Below, one piece after another: positions 14,401-25,188 of a stretch of DNA of 64,000 bases. The DNA is from Rhopalosiphum padi. Its lineage: Eukaryota > Arthropoda > Insecta > Hemiptera > Aphididae. Position 1 is the stretch's first letter. Each line of letters opens with the position of its first letter. The notes under the pieces are model-generated. The model saw only the letters and a program-made list of their open reading frames with translations. It was not told the DNA's origin and searched no databases. Where the stretch lies: contig NC_083598.1 in assembly GCF_020882245.1 (NCBI RefSeq), positions 25,519,858 through 25,583,857 on the forward strand. The letters are read 5' to 3'. A program made the translations under genes and the position numbers.

Positions 14401-15029
14401 GCAACCGCGGAGCAGCTGATTACAAAACGTATCAAACGCGTATTGCACGTCGATATCTGAAATGTGTATATTTATATCGTTCAGCGACTCAGCGTACAAA
14501 ATATATAATATTATGAGATCGTGTTTTAATCGTACGCTGCAGCTGCTGCACAAACAAGTTTGCCGCGTATTGTTATGAAAGGCTCTCCCGTCCGCACACT
14601 TGTCTGCGCCCTCGCATTACAACCCCCCTCATGATCCTCCCCTAAATCTACCCGATCGCGGGTCTTATTTTATAACACTCGATGTCTTCTATGCGTCTAC
14701 GACACACAGCGATATTAAAATATTTTTCGGTTGCCACAGGTACGTACACCGGCGAACACTCTGTGGACAGTTTCTGCAGTTCGGACGTGTCCCTGGACGG
14801 CAGCACCACGGCGGCGGACGAGATCGGCTCCGACACCATGTCACTAGACCTGTCCGTCCACCACGGGACCCTCAGCCAAAACGTACACCACCCGAATCAC
14901 CATCACCACCACCACCACCATCACCATCACGTGGGCGGTGCCGCGTCCGTGGTGCCGGGCCAGCAGATCAACCCGATCGACAAACTGTATCTGATGCAAA
15001 ACTCGTACTTCAACAGTAGCGACCATTAA
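2469..15029 (+). CDS. Lmx1: LIM-homeodomain transcription factor, Lmx1 family
   Basis: Seven exons: 2469-2535, 11025-11217, 11762-12000, 12982-13121, 13432-13633, 14208-14309, 14740-15029. All introns are GT-AG and phases match throughout, giving 410 residues. Two LIM zinc-binding domains span about residues 34-86 (CEGC, WHEHC, CVTC, CKND) and 93-150 (CGRC, YHVGC, FCRTD). A homeodomain lies at about 186-245, with PKRPRTILT at its start and the recognition-helix core VWFQNQRAKMKK. The extreme C-terminus contains NPIDKLYLMQNSYF, very like the conserved tail of vertebrate LMX1A. An 11-histidine run lies at 368-378. LIM-homeodomain proteins of this family are nuclear regulators of neuronal and dorsal or limb patterning; LIM domains bind cofactors such as Ldb/Chip and the homeodomain binds AT-rich sites. 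The start used is the first of two adjacent ATGs in exon 1; the short N-terminal exon MMLDIL resembles the usual Lmx1 start. The family call is very secure. Which Lmx1 paralogue it is cannot be told from this window. Confidence 0.96.
3633..4112. mobile_element. Palindromic MITE with TTAA flanks (copy 1)
   Basis: The two halves are long imperfect inverted repeats around a central AT-rich loop at about 3836-3945. The left end reads GAGGATGTCA and the right end TGACATCCTC, each flanked by TTAA (3629-3632 and 4113-4116). Inner parts of the arms also pair: GATGAGTTTTTT near 3830 with AAAAAACTCATC near 3945, and CAAAACGCA near 3687 with TGCGTTTTG near 4050. There is no coding capacity. TTAA target duplications are known for the piggyBac and Kolobok superfamilies; the superfamily here is not settled. 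Confidence 0.85.
5169..5345. mobile_element. Candidate hairpin MITE fragment
   Basis: This is a GC-richer island in AT-rich intron sequence that contains an imperfect inverted repeat. The segment from 5201 to about 5237 (GCGTTTTTCGGTTTAC and TAAGTTCATAGT) pairs with about 5297-5330 (ACTTATGAACTT and GTAAACCAAAACGC). The block opens with GGGCCCGTTTCTCAT, which looks like a DNA-transposon terminus. I found no convincing second end or target duplication, so the limits are approximate. Confidence 0.45.
11023..11027 (+). promoter_or_regulatory. Tandem (NAGNAG-type) splice acceptor of Lmx1-like exon 2
   Basis: The sequence before exon 2 reads TTGTTGTTGCCAGCAGACGG. Two acceptors three bases apart are possible, with exon starts at 11025 or 11028. 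Both keep frame. The upstream acceptor gives Ser-Asp-Gly at the junction; the downstream one gives Tyr-Gly. The annotated model uses the upstream acceptor, as the first AG after the pyrimidine tract. Confidence 0.6.
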
Positions 15030-15240
15030 ACAGTATATTATATTTCTATTGTATATCGTACACGCCCACACTCGTATAGCGCGCGATTATTATTATTATT
15101 AGTATTGTATCATATATGGTTATATATCGTCCATCGTAAATACAGGTGGTTACCGTGTCGTCGGAAATTGGTTGGACTCGATCGATGGGTTAGAGTCGTG
15201 TCTTCGTCTCACTGTCCTACATTAATATTACATATTATTA

Positions 15241-15272
<32 letters not shown>

Positions 15273-16215
15273 CTTACCTTACTTCATCATCAGCATAGTT
15301 TAATCTCTTCACATTCACACACTACCCGTTTAATAATATTCTTGAAAAACGTACAATGTTTATTGTATTCTGTCTGTACCATCATGTACACTGCACTGCT
15401 GCGGAGTGTAACAGAAATGCATTTTGTCAATTTTATTCCTATTGCGCCTCGTGGCTCGTGTACGATGTCATTCACCGTGCATGCTGCATACTATTATTAA
15501 CGTCGTATTGCCAAAGTCAAACATGTAATATACCAATATACGTTACTAACTCGATCGATTACTGTACCGTTTTTGTATCGTATATTATCTCATTTTAGTC
15601 CATTACTAAAGACTTGTATGTAATACGCGGTTTTAAAAGAGCCCTCTATACCAAAGTTTACTGTCTCCGAGTGGTTATTTGCTTAGGTCTAAGAAATTAT
15701 AAGTGTGTTGTAACTTCTGTATAATATGATTATTATTGAATATATATATATATGTACGTGTGTATATACTGTCGTACTGTTTTATTGATGTTAATTGTAT
15801 TTTATCGCGCATTATTTAATTTGAAATCTAGACGAATAATTAATACATATAGTAATGTAGTTTCACTGTAGTAAAAACTATGAACATTTACTTAAATTAA
15901 TATATTTATGTTAGGTAGGTATACAGACCTATAGTATATACTAATATACTATAAATATATATAAATAGGTACACATACAAGCTATATATATACTAATCAA
16001 TAACGATGTGGTATTTATTGTGGTTATAATGAATAATGTCCATTTGAAATTATTGTCAACTCATTTTATGTTTACCTACTTATATTTATACGTATGTAAT
16101 TTTGTAAACTTATTTAGTGCACTTAAATCCACAAGTCAGACAAACGTTTAGCTACCTAGTTATTTAATATGTGAAAATACAGTGTAAACGATTAATGAAA
16201 TCGTAAATAAAAAAA
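15030..16215 (+). other. Probable 3' UTR of the Lmx1-like gene
   Basis: This is non-coding AT-rich sequence after the stop codon at 15027-15029, with a TA microsatellite near 15250-15272. The first canonical AATAAA I found lies at 16206-16211, followed by an A run. A 3' UTR of about 1.2 kb is therefore plausible but unproven; alternative variant signals could end it earlier. Short open frames at 15105-15600 show no recognisable domain and overlap one another on both strands. Confidence 0.4.
16206..16211 (+). terminator. Candidate poly(A) signal AATAAA for the Lmx1-like gene
   Basis: A canonical hexamer 1.2 kb downstream of the stop codon, immediately before a run of A. In AT-rich DNA such a hexamer can occur by chance, so support is moderate to low. 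Confidence 0.35.
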
Positions 16216-17228
16216 AAAATGCTAATCAGAATATAATACTATGTAATATATATTGTTATTGTTTGTGCTATTAATTAAAATATTAAAAGATATCAATGAG
16301 TTTTGACGGGAAATCTAATCAAGTGACATATGCCAATTATGTACAAGTTTGTTAAACTTTCAGGCCTAAATAACAACAATAGGCAACAAAATAGATAGTA
16401 AAGACGAGCTCTATATAAGATACTCTTGTGAATTTCTAGATTATATATTGTGAGGATATTTTGAAATATTGGAAAATTGCAGACGACTTTTAGAAATGTA
16501 GAACATTGAGAACAATAATAAAACAATATACTTGCCTAATTTTTGACAAAGTATCAAACTATATTATGCCAAATCGACAGTTGAAAAAGTTTTGGAAATT
16601 GGATATAGAGAAATCGTATTACTAAAAATCACTTTCAACAACATAATATGAATCTAAAACCACTGATATTTGTTAGTTTTTTTTATTTTTAGTTGATTTT
16701 AGATTCTGCAGAGAGGAGCGACGAGCCGATGAATGTAATGATTTTACAAAGATGTTTCAATAATAAATATAATAATTTATAATGATTAAATGTCAATTAA
16801 TATGGTAATAGAAATTGAAATTTTTTTTGTTAAAAATTAAATCAACATTTCACATTGCTCTGAGAGTAAAATACATATTACCATAATAATAATATCGTAT
16901 CAATGTATCATAAAATAAACTTTGTATAATACAGGTTAATATACTGTCGTGCTTTTTGTTCTCTGATTAGGCTGGGGCCACACGAAAGTAATTAATGCGT
17001 ACGTTACAACGGACGTACCTACTTTTTGAAGCGGGCACACGAACATCGATAACCTAACCGTTAAAAATTTGTCATCATAGAGTTTTGTATATGCTTGGTA
17101 GTAAAGAATAATATAAGAAGTTATTACCACGCGGTTTTTTATGTTTGGTACCAGTTTGGTTCTTTATCACATTAATACATGAAACAAAAACGGAATATTA
17201 GGTAATAAAAAAAAATAAATAAATTATG

Positions 17229-17400
17229 TACGATCATAATGCGAAGGTGTACAAAAAACTACGAGAAGATCCGGCAAAATGTTTAAACTACCTACTTCCG
17301 CATGTCAGTTAGATCATTTGACGAACTTTTATTGAATACCAATAATGATATTAAAATACCGCTATGCGATCATACAGCCATATGCCCATATGGCCCGTCA
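17229..17400 (+). pseudogene. Harbinger-type transposase N-terminal fragment (frameshifted)
   Basis: One frame from 17229 reads YKKLREDPAKCLNYL. After a frame shift near 17300 another frame reads MSVRSFDELL and continues with weak similarity to about 17400. The combination YL, MS, SFDELL is the familiar start of the DDE_Tnp4/HARBI1-like nuclease region in insect Harbinger elements. No DDE catalytic residues are seen, so only a short broken piece survives. The identification is by motif memory, without a search. Confidence 0.5.
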
Positions 17401-18700
17401 ATGTGTGATAAACTGATATATAAGGATGAGAAGGTATAGGAGGTAAAATTGGCAATAAATACAAAAAAAAAAACTAAAATATGCATACAAATTGTTTTAT
17501 ATTATTATACTATTAAATATCTATTATTTTTACTTAACAATTATTATTATTTATTAAATTATTTTACAACTAAAAAAATAAATACATCATCTATGTAAAT
17601 CAATATTAAATTTGTTGCATTGAACATTTGAATATTTTCAACACATAACTAAACGACGATCGGATATTATTATAACTGGAAACATTTCTATAAATCAAAA
17701 AAATATTTTTATTTTTCTAAATATTGTGACACTAATATTTAATTATTATTATTTTTTCATACCCCCAAATGATACACGGTAGGTACATTGTTTCATTGTA
17801 ACAATCAATAACATTTGAAACTACAGGTTTTGTAATCAGTTCAATTATTATTCTGCCGGGTAAATGTATTAAAATTAAAAACAAACATAAATTTACTAAA
17901 AATGCATTTATATGCACAAAAAATCATTAATATGCTATTCTTGAAAAATATGCAAAAAAGGTTGTTCAAAGTAAAAACTTACAAATAAAACAAATTTTTA
18001 ACTCACCTACTTAGCTATTATAAATAGAATACATGGAAAAAATATGCAATTTCATATCCCTTTAGAGGGATTACTATAGTGATGATGTTGAGGTAAAGTA
18101 AGTAATTTTGTAGTAAAAGTTTCTCTTATAAAGATTATTATTTTAGTATTTTATTTTGAAGTATATTATTAAAAAGAAATATTTAAAAAATAATAAAATT
18201 AAGTGTGTACTATATAATAATTGACGATATTAAAATTAAACTTGTCTAGAAATACCTATTATAATATTATACTTTTTCAATTAAATTATATTAGTTGCGT
18301 AAAAATACGATTGTGAATTTGGATTTAGATAATGAAAACTTTCTATGTTTGTATATTATATTCATTTGATAACTCATCATTAGAAAATTGGATTTTGCTC
18401 AATTTCATCGAATTTGTCTGCTCCATATTTTTCAATTAGTACACATATTTAACTGGAATTTATTAACATATTAATATATTATTATCACAGTCAATATTAT
18501 ATTATATTATATGCTTTCATATTAAAAAACTTTTAAATATTTTTATTATATTATAATACTTTTAAAAAATATTATAAGACACGTGTACAGGTGGTCGTCT
18601 GGATAAAAAAGTACGCCCATAATGTGACCACGTGGCTGACGTTCACATTTGAAACAACACAAATTTAATTTGGACGCTGATATATTCGACGTCCGGTTAA

Positions 18701-19144
18701 GAGGACATCACACACGCATGTGTTATCTCCGTATTACTAACGTATATCATAGCAAATTTGTGTTCACCAGAACCAATTTTATGTTGTTACTTTGTTAGCT
18801 TTAATATTGGAGTCCATTTACCCATAATCAAACTTAAAGGTAAGAATATTATCTAGGAAATCACGTAGATTTTTATTTATATTCTCATTTTAAAATGATT
18901 TATGAGTATTTTAAAGTTTTAATATTGTATATAGCTTTAAATGAAAACATAGATAAAAGCCTACGAAATAGCTTAAATAATTATTATTAGTTGATATTAC
19001 CTTTAAGATTGATAATAGGTAAATTGACTCCAATATTTTTAAGCTAACGACATAAAATGAGTTCTGTTGAACACAAATTTGCTATGATGTAGGTACTTAC
19101 GTTATAGTAAGACGAAGACAACACATGCGGATATGACGTCCTCT
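18701..19144. mobile_element. Palindromic MITE with TTAA-type end (copy 2)
   Basis: The left end reads TTAA then GAGGACATCACACACGCATG. The right end is inverted, CATGCGGATATGACGTCCTCT, with a degraded TTAA. Internal arms pair: GCTTTAATATTGGAGTC at about 18799 with GACTCCAATATTTTTAAGC at about 19026, and GCAAATTTGTGTTCA at about 18753 with its inverse near 19070. It clearly belongs to the same family as the element at 43501-43949, with which it shares the same internal phrases. Confidence 0.75.
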
Positions 19145-20424
19145 AAAAGTCTAAAAGCGCGTTACTCGTGTGCCCGTTCCCGTAACCCATAATTTACTAC
19201 GACGCATGTGGCGCTTCATAATAGATACGACGCCGCGTATCGATGTATTTTCTATAATGGTGTGGCACTGTGGCCACAGCCTTTAAGTTAAACATAGGCT
19301 ACATACATAGCATAGTATGTACAGATAAACTTCCGTAAATTGCCTTTATGTAGAATGTAGATCTTTTAGTCCAGTCCCGTCAAGACGTGGTGTGGTAAAA
19401 ATTAAGCTTTAATAGTTTAATACAGTCATGTAATTAGCGGGCACTCTACATGACGATCAAAATATAAATATTTTTTGTACGGTTTTTCCCAATTATTTAG
19501 AAAAATACACCATAAAGACGTATCCTAGATAGAAAAATGCCACATTATTTATGTAATCAACTTGATCTTATCGAACTTTTACGACAACACGATAAATACG
19601 GCGGGTCTATGAATTTTATCGTCAATGCATGTACTCGTATAATTATCAATAGAAAGTGTTTCAAAGTGCATAGTTTCTATGGTGTCTAAACGAGAACATC
19701 TAACTTTAGAAGAAAAAATCAAGGTGTTACATTTTTATAAAAAGTTTAAAAATTTAAAATAAGTTACCTGAACTGGGAGTAGCTAGTAATAAAGTTTTTA
19801 CGTAATTTTCGAAATGTTAATTTGATTTAGTTACTTCTGATTAAATTTAAATGAATTTCATATAAATATAGATTTCAGTTTGTTTTAAGAACATTGCAAA
19901 ATATTTTAGATCCATTCTACGACTTTTCAGTTAGTAGTTATAACTATAATAAATTTGTCTATATAGTGAAATTAGTGAAATTATTAAATATTTAAACTTA
20001 ACAGCTGTACCGCGAAATACTCTCACGTGTAATTATAAACCATATACTCCCGTTGTCTTAGGTATACGGTATCATGCACCAAATCTAATTAATGAACCAT
20101 TATGCACAAATGAAATTGACTGATAAATGATAATCCATAGAAAACCACATTCGAAACGTAATGATTATATTGAAGTTGAAGTTAAAGTGAAGTTAGTAAT
20201 GTTAGTATAGCTTATTATTCAAATTTTAAAGGTACCTATTATATTAGATATATTATTTTATATATACTAGTATTTTTCATAAATTAATGTCTGGCAATAA
20301 CAATTAATGCTATGTGCTTACTCAGGTAAAAAAAAGCCGATTAAAAATTATATTTATAATAATGAAAATTGGTTGTATTTAATCGTAAACGAAATAACAT
20401 TTTTTTTTTTAGTTGATGATACAC

Positions 20425-23400
20425 TTAGTTAGTTACTGGTACACCAGCAGTGGTCGAATTATCGACTCCACATTCGTTTGTGCCTCGTTGGATTTTGAAA
20501 AGGCCACTGTCACCCCAATCTGCATTCCATGAGTTAACCATAAGCCAATATGGCACTCCGAATTCTTCACCCCATCCAATCAATTTCACAGCATGTCCTC
20601 CTAAGTATGAAGCATTTTCCGATCGAATGTAAACTCCTATAAGAATTTAAATAAATTGATTTTAACAAGTTTAAAAATCATAATAAATTATTCAAACAAT
20701 AACTTATTTAAATGTATAAAAGTTCACTACAGCTATAATCTGAGCTTACCGGATTTGTAACTGGGGAAATCGTCATAAACATCAAAAGATGCTTCAATGG
20801 GACCATAAGCTAAAACGTCCTTTTGGATACTGCCGTATGTGAGGTAATACGAGTCTCTTGCTGTAATCATAATTATTTTGGTAAAAATCACATTATAATA
20901 ATATATTGAATAATATTAATATTCATGTATAATATATTATAAAGAAACCATACTGTATCTATGATCGCTATCAAAATCAAGTTCCTGATCTCCGTAACAT
21001 ATCCTTGTGCATCTGTGATTTCCTTCCCTCGGTTTACCAGCGCAAGTATTGTTTCCAAACTCGTCGGAGGGGCAAGGAGGGACTCTATATGGTTCACAAC
21101 CCTGAAAATACACAAAATAATAATAAACACTATACATGGGTACGTGCATTTAAACACTTTAATATAAATAATTATCTCTTACCTCTCCTGATTTATAATC
21201 TCCTCCAGTAACCAAACCGTGTTCCTTAAAACGTTCCCAAGCTTTAATTGGGTTACCTCCGTTGCATCCAAAACCACATTTATGACAACAGAATGTTAAT
21301 TCTTCTGCGGATAACAGTTGATTAAAATCTCCATTTGTAGCTACACATAAACGGTCAGCAAATGCTGAACTTGTTGCTACTGCCTAACAAAGAAATAATA
21401 AGAAAATTAATATTTTAGTTTTGTCACCGGCTAACTTATAATATATTTGATGTAAAATATATAAATATACTACAGGCATACCCAACACGATCCGCAATTT
21501 CCTTGATCTCTGATTGCTCCAATTGTTTTACAATTTTTCCATTTTTTCCTCGCATCGAATTTCTTTGGGATTCTGCCAAACAAGTTATCGTAGGCGTTGT
21601 CTTCTGATTTGTACATGTTGTAGTTAACTTTGTTTGGAATTTGTACTCCTTTGGATCCTAAGAGTTTTAAGATGTTTTCTTTCGGTGTATTTGGATCGAA
21701 GTTGACACCGGCCTAATGTATGTAGGTAAATAAAAAGTCAATATAAAATATTAATAGGTACCTTTTATAGTTTTATTTTATATTTATATAAAAATTGAAT
21801 TATTATTTTAATAATAATTTTAATTTTAATTATACAAGCATATAACAGTCAATAGAGGCTAACACAACGATTCTTACTATATGACGTCAATACAAATAGG
21901 TATAATAAAATAAAATATTCTTATATCCAGCGCCACGGTCGTGGCGCGAGCTAAGTAAAAAAAATAAAAGCGGCGGCACGACAGTGTATATTATCTCGAA
22001 GCAGGAGTTTCCCATTAAAACCGTGTAAATTTCGGTGTTTTTTGTCAGATGAGATAATTAATTATCTACTGAATCAATTTATACCTAGTAAATTGCAAAA
22101 CATGAGAAAAATCATGCAGATGATCCTTTTGTAAAAATCATAAAAATCGTACAGTTAGAAATTAAGTTATTAAAGGAAACGTGAAACATTTTTAATGAAA
22201 AATTATATTGAAATCTGGAATCACGGCGGCCGCTTCTCCCGTTGTCGTGCCGACCGGCCTCCACTCACGATCCCCCACTCCCAGTCAACCCTCCCGGTCA
22301 CCCACTACTATGTACTACTATGTCACTACTATACGGCCTCACACTATTATGTGTATTATCTATGGCTACGTCGCATTTGAGCATTTCATTATTACTACTT
22401 CATGTTAATATTTTATGTTTCATTTCGTTATCGTCGTCAGCCTGCAGTAGACGCGCACGTTCCGTTCTTTGCATTGCTGCTCATAGCGTGTTGTCTAGTC
22501 TGTCTTATCTAATATTAAACCATTTAAAATACGTGCATAGTACATGTTGTCTATTTGTCTCATAGCTTTTAGTTATTGACGCTGGACTTACGCTGTACAT
22601 GCTTTTTATGTTACGTGTCGTTATTGGTCATTATTTAATTACCCTAAACGTTACACTGTAGACATAGAGCTGTCAGTTGTCACAGTTAAACTGTGTTCGC
22701 AGTATTCGCACTGCGCGTACGGCTCACGCTGGACTTGTCCGGTGTATTCCGTTTTAAACTGTGTTCGCACCTCGCGTATAACTGACCAATAATTTATAAA
22801 CCGTTTAGTACCTATTACTACGTACTACGTATTATTATTGGCAATCATTGCTGTTAAAATAGTCCGTATTAAATTATTTTCGTACCTCGCGTACGACACA
22901 CTGGACTTGCAAATTAAAATATAAATTAAAAAAAAAAACATAATGTATCATTAATATCTTTGTCAACAACATCTTTAAAAGTTGATGAAAAAACGTATAG
23001 TATATGTTCTGCGATTTGTCATCACGGGGAATCATTACATCATGGTCATTATACAAGTTTAATAAAAAAATCAAATCTTTGGTTCAGATGTAATGATCTC
23101 ACTTCTAATAAAGAAAGATGGCCTAGAGGTGGCAAAGACATTTATATGCTAATCCTCGAGAAGCAAAATTAATAAAAGTGTATTGAGGTATAAATGATAA
23201 AAATTGGTGATATCAAAACAAAAACCCTCCGTCTAACTACGTGTAAAAATTAGCTAAGTAAAAAAAAGAAGAAAAAAAATCAAAAAAAAAAACATTGTAT
23301 AACCAAAACATTTTTCACATAAAACCAGTAATTTCAAAGCACTATAAAGATGTGATATCATAAATAAATGCTAAGTAAACTGAATTTAAGTATATTTAGT

Positions 23401-25188
23401 CTGTTTCGATAATTTATTTACTTGGCGAGGAAATATTAGTATTAATATAGAGTACACAGTGTTATTATTGGTTGTAGAGTATTATTTTGATTAGTATAGA
23501 AATGTTCACTGTAATATTTTTAATTTATAATGTCTTATTGTCTAATTATTCATCCAGCGCCACGGTTCTTATATTGTATCGTATGAAGTAAAAAATTTCC
23601 TCGCCAAGTAAATAAATTATCGAAACAGACTAAATATACTTAAATTCAGTTTACTTAGCATTTATTTATGATATCACATCTTTATAGTGCTTTGAAATTA
23701 CTGGTTTTATGTGAAAAATGTTTTGGTTATACAATGTTTTTTTTTTTGATTTTTTTTCTTCTTTTTTTTACTTAGCTAATTTTTACACGTAGTTAGACGG
23801 AGGGTTTTTGTTTTGATATTATTATAACCTAATAATAAATCAGGCCGGCTGTCAAGAATCTATCGTTAAAAATCTTTTTTGTATGTGCAATAATTATCAT
23901 TGAATTTCAATTAAAATGCACCGACTACATGATAAATATAATGTATTATGTATTATCATTATTTTCATTTTGTATTATTATTATTATTTATCAGTTCATT
24001 TGACACATTACAATTTATTGCCATTGCCTTCTCAATAACGAAGTACACTGGAAATCTATTATAAAGCAAGACATCTTCTCCAGTTTTTTTTATATTTGAA
24101 ATTATTATTATAAGTTGACATTTGTATGGTTTGATTGGATTTATGTATTATTAGTATAATAATGTGCTATACTTTTTAAATTTTAGGACATTAGGTGTAA
24201 AAGAGAAATTATTTATGATGTCTTAACTTATTTATATATATTAATATTTGTGTCTATCAATTTAAAAACCTTTCTATTTAATATTCCATGGATTAAAAAT
24301 AAAAATAAAGATTAATTTTATACTGTAATGTTATTAAAAAAAATATCGTATAGACTTTCATCACCATTCACTGCAGGTGAGTATTTATTTTCATAATAAA
24401 ATTGATTTATTTTATCGTCAATTTGTATTTTTTACTTTTTGACTATTATGTATTATCTACCTCGCTACGACGCTATTGTATAATAATTTGCACTGAATAA
24501 AGATAATTCTCGTAATCGTAAATATAATAATATACTAATATTATAATATGGTGTATTAGTGTTCAATATTTTAGTTTAAAATTTTAAAATTTAAATATTA
24601 ATTAGAACGACACTTATAATAAATATTGTCATACGTAATCAGAATTACTATTGTACAACCTGTTGACATTTTAATAATGTGATATTTGTATAGTTGTTCA
24701 CCCTCCCCTTCTCAATTTATTCAATCTAACTTAACCTTATGGAGTATCCCGCATTTTAAATTTATCTCTATTTACATCCTTCTATATTTTATGTTTCTAT
24801 TAAACATTTCTAAAGGCTATTATTTTTAATATAGGAGGTACCTATATAAACATTATAACTTTAAAACTATTTGTTCGAATTTACAACAAAAGTTTAAAAA
24901 AAAAAGAAAGAAGTTTGAATCACCACAGAACACTCCTTAAGTATTACAAACAATTTCATAAATTTGAAAATAAATTATAGCCTAGACTTCTAGTTTATTT
25001 AAAAATTTCAAAAATAAGAATTGGGTGAATCATTTGTATAAAATATAATAATATATTGTACAACTTACCTTCCATGTTGTTGCTTTTTCATTGATTTTAT
25101 TTATGTAATCTTCTTCCAAAAAGTAAGCTTGTTCGGTCATATAGACACTGAGCAAAATCACAGACAATAAAATGAATACCCTAGCCAT
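20425..25188 (-). CDS. Cathepsin B-like cysteine protease (papain family, C1A)
   Basis: Six exons on the minus strand: 25069-25188, 21482-21712, 21183-21383, 20954-21101, 20750-20860, 20425-20636. The phases agree, giving 340 residues, normal for cathepsin B. Residues 1-21 form a signal peptide, and a propeptide follows to about residue 87. The mature domain starts near IPKKFDAR. The oxyanion Gln and catalytic Cys lie in RDQGNCGSCW (Gln110, Cys116), the catalytic His in GGHAVKLIGWG (His285) and the Asn in VNSWN (Asn305). The CGFGCNGG signature of cathepsin B is at 153-160. The occluding loop region (about 185-220) is present with its cysteines, but the two neighbouring histidines that give cathepsin B its dipeptidyl-carboxypeptidase activity are Ser196-Asp197. 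It should be a secreted or lysosomal endopeptidase, but exopeptidase activity is doubtful. Aphids are known to have expanded gut cathepsin B families; membership is an inference. NNT at 201-203 is a possible glycosylation site. Confidence 0.95.
21927..21954 (+). repeat. Helitron-like terminal hairpin, candidate
   Basis: GCGCCACG-GT-CGTGGCGC forms a perfect 8-base stem with a two-base loop (21930-21947), followed three bases later by CTAA (21951-21954). A short GC hairpin just before CTRR is the known 3' terminus of Helitrons. The preceding 13 bases, ccagcgccacggt, recur at 23554-23566 without the second half of the stem. No matching 5' TC end was identified, so this is a suggestion only. Confidence 0.4.
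22170..22900. other. GC-richer unique block inside the cathepsin B intron
   Basis: The composition is markedly richer in C and G than the neighbouring intron. It contains two similar phrases about 80 bases apart (AAACTGTGTTCGCA near 22688 and 22757) and repeated CTCGCGTA-like motifs. It lies just upstream of the USP-like fragment on the same strand, so it could be promoter or untranslated sequence of the element that carries that fragment. I cannot assign it to a family. Confidence 0.3.
22936..23172 (+). pseudogene. Ubiquitin-specific protease (USP) C-terminal fragment
   Basis: An open frame runs to a stop at 23170-23172 and reads YSICSAICHHGESLHHGHYT, followed by WFRCNDL and, near the end, WPRGGKDIYML. 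The HHG, GHYTS, W-x-x-x-N/D and YML pattern is the C-terminal histidine box of USP-type (peptidase C19) deubiquitinases, including the GHY that carries the catalytic His. The Cys-box half of the enzyme is absent. The frame has no upstream ATG, only open sequence from about 22936. It sits antisense in an intron of the cathepsin gene beside an inverted repeat, so a transposon-borne or retro-copied fragment is more likely than a working gene. It could also be the last exon of a gene whose earlier exons were deleted. Confidence 0.65.
23210..23819. repeat. Perfect 225-base inverted repeat (foldback)
   Basis: The arms are 23210-23434 and 23595-23819, with a 160-base spacer. I compared the arms base by base, including the internal A/T homopolymers of 8, 8 and 11, and found no mismatch. 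The outer ends read ATATCAAAACAAAAACCC and its inverse; the inner ends read CTTGGCGAGGAAAT and its inverse. The spacer holds a second copy of the ccagcgccacggt phrase seen at 21927. It may be a young foldback element, a recent inverted duplication or a head-to-head assembly artefact. Confidence 0.9.

Larger units (their letters stand above)
16970..19282. mobile_element. Decayed Harbinger/PIF-like DNA transposon remnant
   Basis: The left end reads GGCTGGGGCCACAC from 16970. The right end is its imperfect inverse, TGTGGCCACAGCCT, ending at 19281-19282. TTA lies next to each end (16967-16969 and 19282-19284, with one base of ambiguity at the right end), matching the three-base target sites typical of PIF/Harbinger elements. 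Inside at 17229-17400 is a broken segment resembling the start of a Harbinger nuclease. The interior is otherwise AT-rich, and a second palindromic element (about 18701-19144) lies near its right end. The boundaries are inferred from the paired termini. Confidence 0.55.
21713..25068 (-). other. First intron of the cathepsin B-like gene, repeat-filled
   Basis: This 3.36 kb intron separates the signal/propeptide exon from the rest of the gene, while the other introns are about 70-320 bases. Much of the extra length at 21.9-23.8 kb is repetitive: a hairpin at 21930-21947, a GC-richer block at 22.2-22.8 kb, a USP-like coding fragment at about 22.9-23.2 kb and a 610-base foldback at 23210-23819. 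The remainder (23.8-25.0 kb) is plain AT-rich sequence. Confidence 0.75.
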
